Assembly (NCBI GenBank): GCA_023428545.1
Contig: JAEYXH010000011.1
Coordinates: 88,101-152,100 of the forward strand
DNA: 64,000 bases
Direction of reading: 5' to 3'
DNA from: Bacteroidota bacterium
GTDB taxonomy: Bacteria > Bacteroidota > Bacteroidia > Bacteroidales > Prolixibacteraceae
Position numbers and translations under genes: made by a program. Shown piece by piece: positions 63,334 to 64,000 of the stretch. The notes beneath the pieces were generated by a model. It had not been told where the DNA came from and made no database searches. It was given only the letters and a program-made list of their open reading frames with translations. Position 1 is the first letter of the stretch. The number at the start of each line of letters is the position of its first letter.

Positions 63334-64000
63334 ATGAATAATTGTCATACATTTCATATCCCGGTTATGGGACTCGGGTATACTGTTGATTCGCCTGTAA
63401 AAGTGGCAGCGTTGGGAATATCTTCCGTTGTGGCTCTTGCCGATGATCTTTTGTTGGAAAAGATGCGGGCCTTTTATTGTAACAGTTTTGGATTACCATA
63501 TGTGGAAATTTCATCCAGGGAGCTGGATTACCGTAGTTCACGGGTCCGGGAATACCTGAATGTGCTCGACGAGATAGTCAAAAGAAAATGGGATGAATTG
63601 AAACACTCGGTTTTGGAAAAAGGGGCCGAGATAGAGAAATTCATTGATCTTCTTCCCGAAAAGTCAGAAATAAGGGAAGCTTTCCATCAGCTGAAATCAG
63701 AGACGCCTGATGTTAAAAAAGCCTGGGCGTGGGTGAAAGATCACCTTACTCCGGGAAGCATCGACGTGAATATCATGACCAAGCTGGACAAGGAGAATTA
63801 TTACAAAAAAGAAAAACTTCCCCAGGAGTACAATGATGCCCATGCCGCCCTTCGGGGTTTCGCAACCAGCAATCTTCAATCTTCGGTGGTGTTGTCAGCC
63901 GGCATGAATCCTTACCTTTATAGTTACATGGAGCAGTTTCCCCAGTTTTTCCCTGATGAAGAGGGTGTTCTCCAAATGAGTTTTACACTGAAGGTGAGTG
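63334..64000 (+). CDS. Unrecognised protein, C-terminus beyond window
   Basis: Open for 222 codons from the ATG at 63334 to the window end with no stop. It begins MNNCHTFHIPVMGLGYTVDS, and has VKVAALGISSVVALADD (residues ~22-38), a charged helical region (~60-130) and SIDVNIMTKLDKENYY near 140. There is no signal peptide. PVMGLGYTVDSPVKVAALGI and NIMTKLDK recall strand ends of FMN-type TIM barrels such as glutamate-synthase- or nitronate-type enzymes, but I do not place it in a named family. It has its own candidate promoter and is divergent from the TCA operon. Confidence 0.75.
   Translation, partial: MNNCHTFHIPVMGLGYTVDSPVKVAALGISSVVALADDLLLEKMRAFYCNSFGLPYVEISSRELDYRSSRVREYLNVLDEIVKRKWDELKHSVLEKGAEIEKFIDLLPEKSEIREAFHQLKSETPDVKKAWAWVKDHLTPGSIDVNIMTKLDKENYYKKEKLPQEYNDAHAALRGFATSNLQSSVVLSAGMNPYLYSYMEQFPQFFPDEEGVLQMSFTLKVS

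Overview
The window is a dense stretch of chromosome, about 45% GC by eye, from a member of the Bacteroidota. The Bacteroidales/Marinilabiliales side of the phylum is most likely, but that placement is an inference from gene content. Several things point to the phylum. The TAnnTTTG -7 promoter box recurs 15-45 bp upstream of start codons, and classical Shine-Dalgarno sites are scarce. Phylum-typical families are present: DUF4301, DUF2027-Smr, DUF6089/PorG, BT_3928-type DoxX, tandem Skp/OmpH next to BamA, GT3 glycogen synthase, and a fused amino-acid-lipid acyltransferase. I saw no rRNA, tRNA, CRISPR array, transposase, integrase or phage gene. This is mainly a housekeeping region.

Layout. 1-3.2 kb (+): a split 5'-nucleotidase (C-terminal domain gene, then a Tat-exported metallophosphatase gene) and lnt. 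3.6-7.8 kb: iron-sulfur serine dehydratase (-), then pepD and queA (+). 8-10 kb: a LytS/LytTR two-component pair. 10-20.6 kb: the acyltransferase fusion, two radical-SAM proteins (YgiQ and TIGR01212 types), a DUF4197 lipoprotein, DUF4301, a TPR protein, a DUF368 lipid-carrier transporter and aroE. 20.6-26.6 kb (-): a receiver-PEP-synthase-like hybrid, and korAB with its terminator. 26.8-29.6 kb (+): gamma carbonic anhydrase, then a sugar nucleotidyltransferase/sugar kinase pair behind a possible operator. 29.6-39.7 kb (-): murI, glycogen synthase, and the envelope cluster skp-skp-bamA-uppS-porG with nadK and a CBS protein. 39.8-48 kb: pdxJ with an esterase, malQ, a Gfo/Idh oxidoreductase, DUF2027-Smr, a FabK/nitronate monooxygenase-like enzyme, cdaA and folP. 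48-54 kb: DUF1599, BT_3928-type protein, tpiA, prmA, a phosphodiesterase, SixA and an SDR. 54-63 kb (-): cydAB, then an operon acn - icd (eukaryotic type) - icd (bacterial type) - gltA. The window ends inside an unrecognised gene.

How the genes fit together. Ferredoxin-linked 2-oxoacid oxidoreductase, an oxygen-sensitive Fe-S serine dehydratase and cytochrome bd suggest an anaerobe or microaerophile with a high-affinity oxidase. The acn-icd-icd-gltA operon supplies citrate to 2-oxoglutarate, and KorAB could link 2-oxoglutarate to succinyl-CoA. GT3 glycogen synthase and MalQ indicate glycogen storage. Lnt, BamA, Skp, UppS, MurI, PorG and DUF368 serve the cell envelope; PorG implies a type IX secretion system encoded elsewhere.

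Most notable observations: (1) two adjacent isocitrate dehydrogenases from different subfamilies, one of which lacks every NADP-binding residue and is predicted to use NAD; (2) a degenerate-receiver/receiver/ATP-grasp protein built from the PEP-synthase nucleotide domain without its phosphohistidine or PEP domains; (3) a long Tyr/Gly repeat inside the BamA barrel; (4) a compact non-coding element downstream of tpiA bounded by a perfect 15-bp inverted repeat; (5) repeated ATTGGC half-sites over the promoter of the sugar nucleotidyltransferase/kinase genes. I found no clearly new defence or mobile system.
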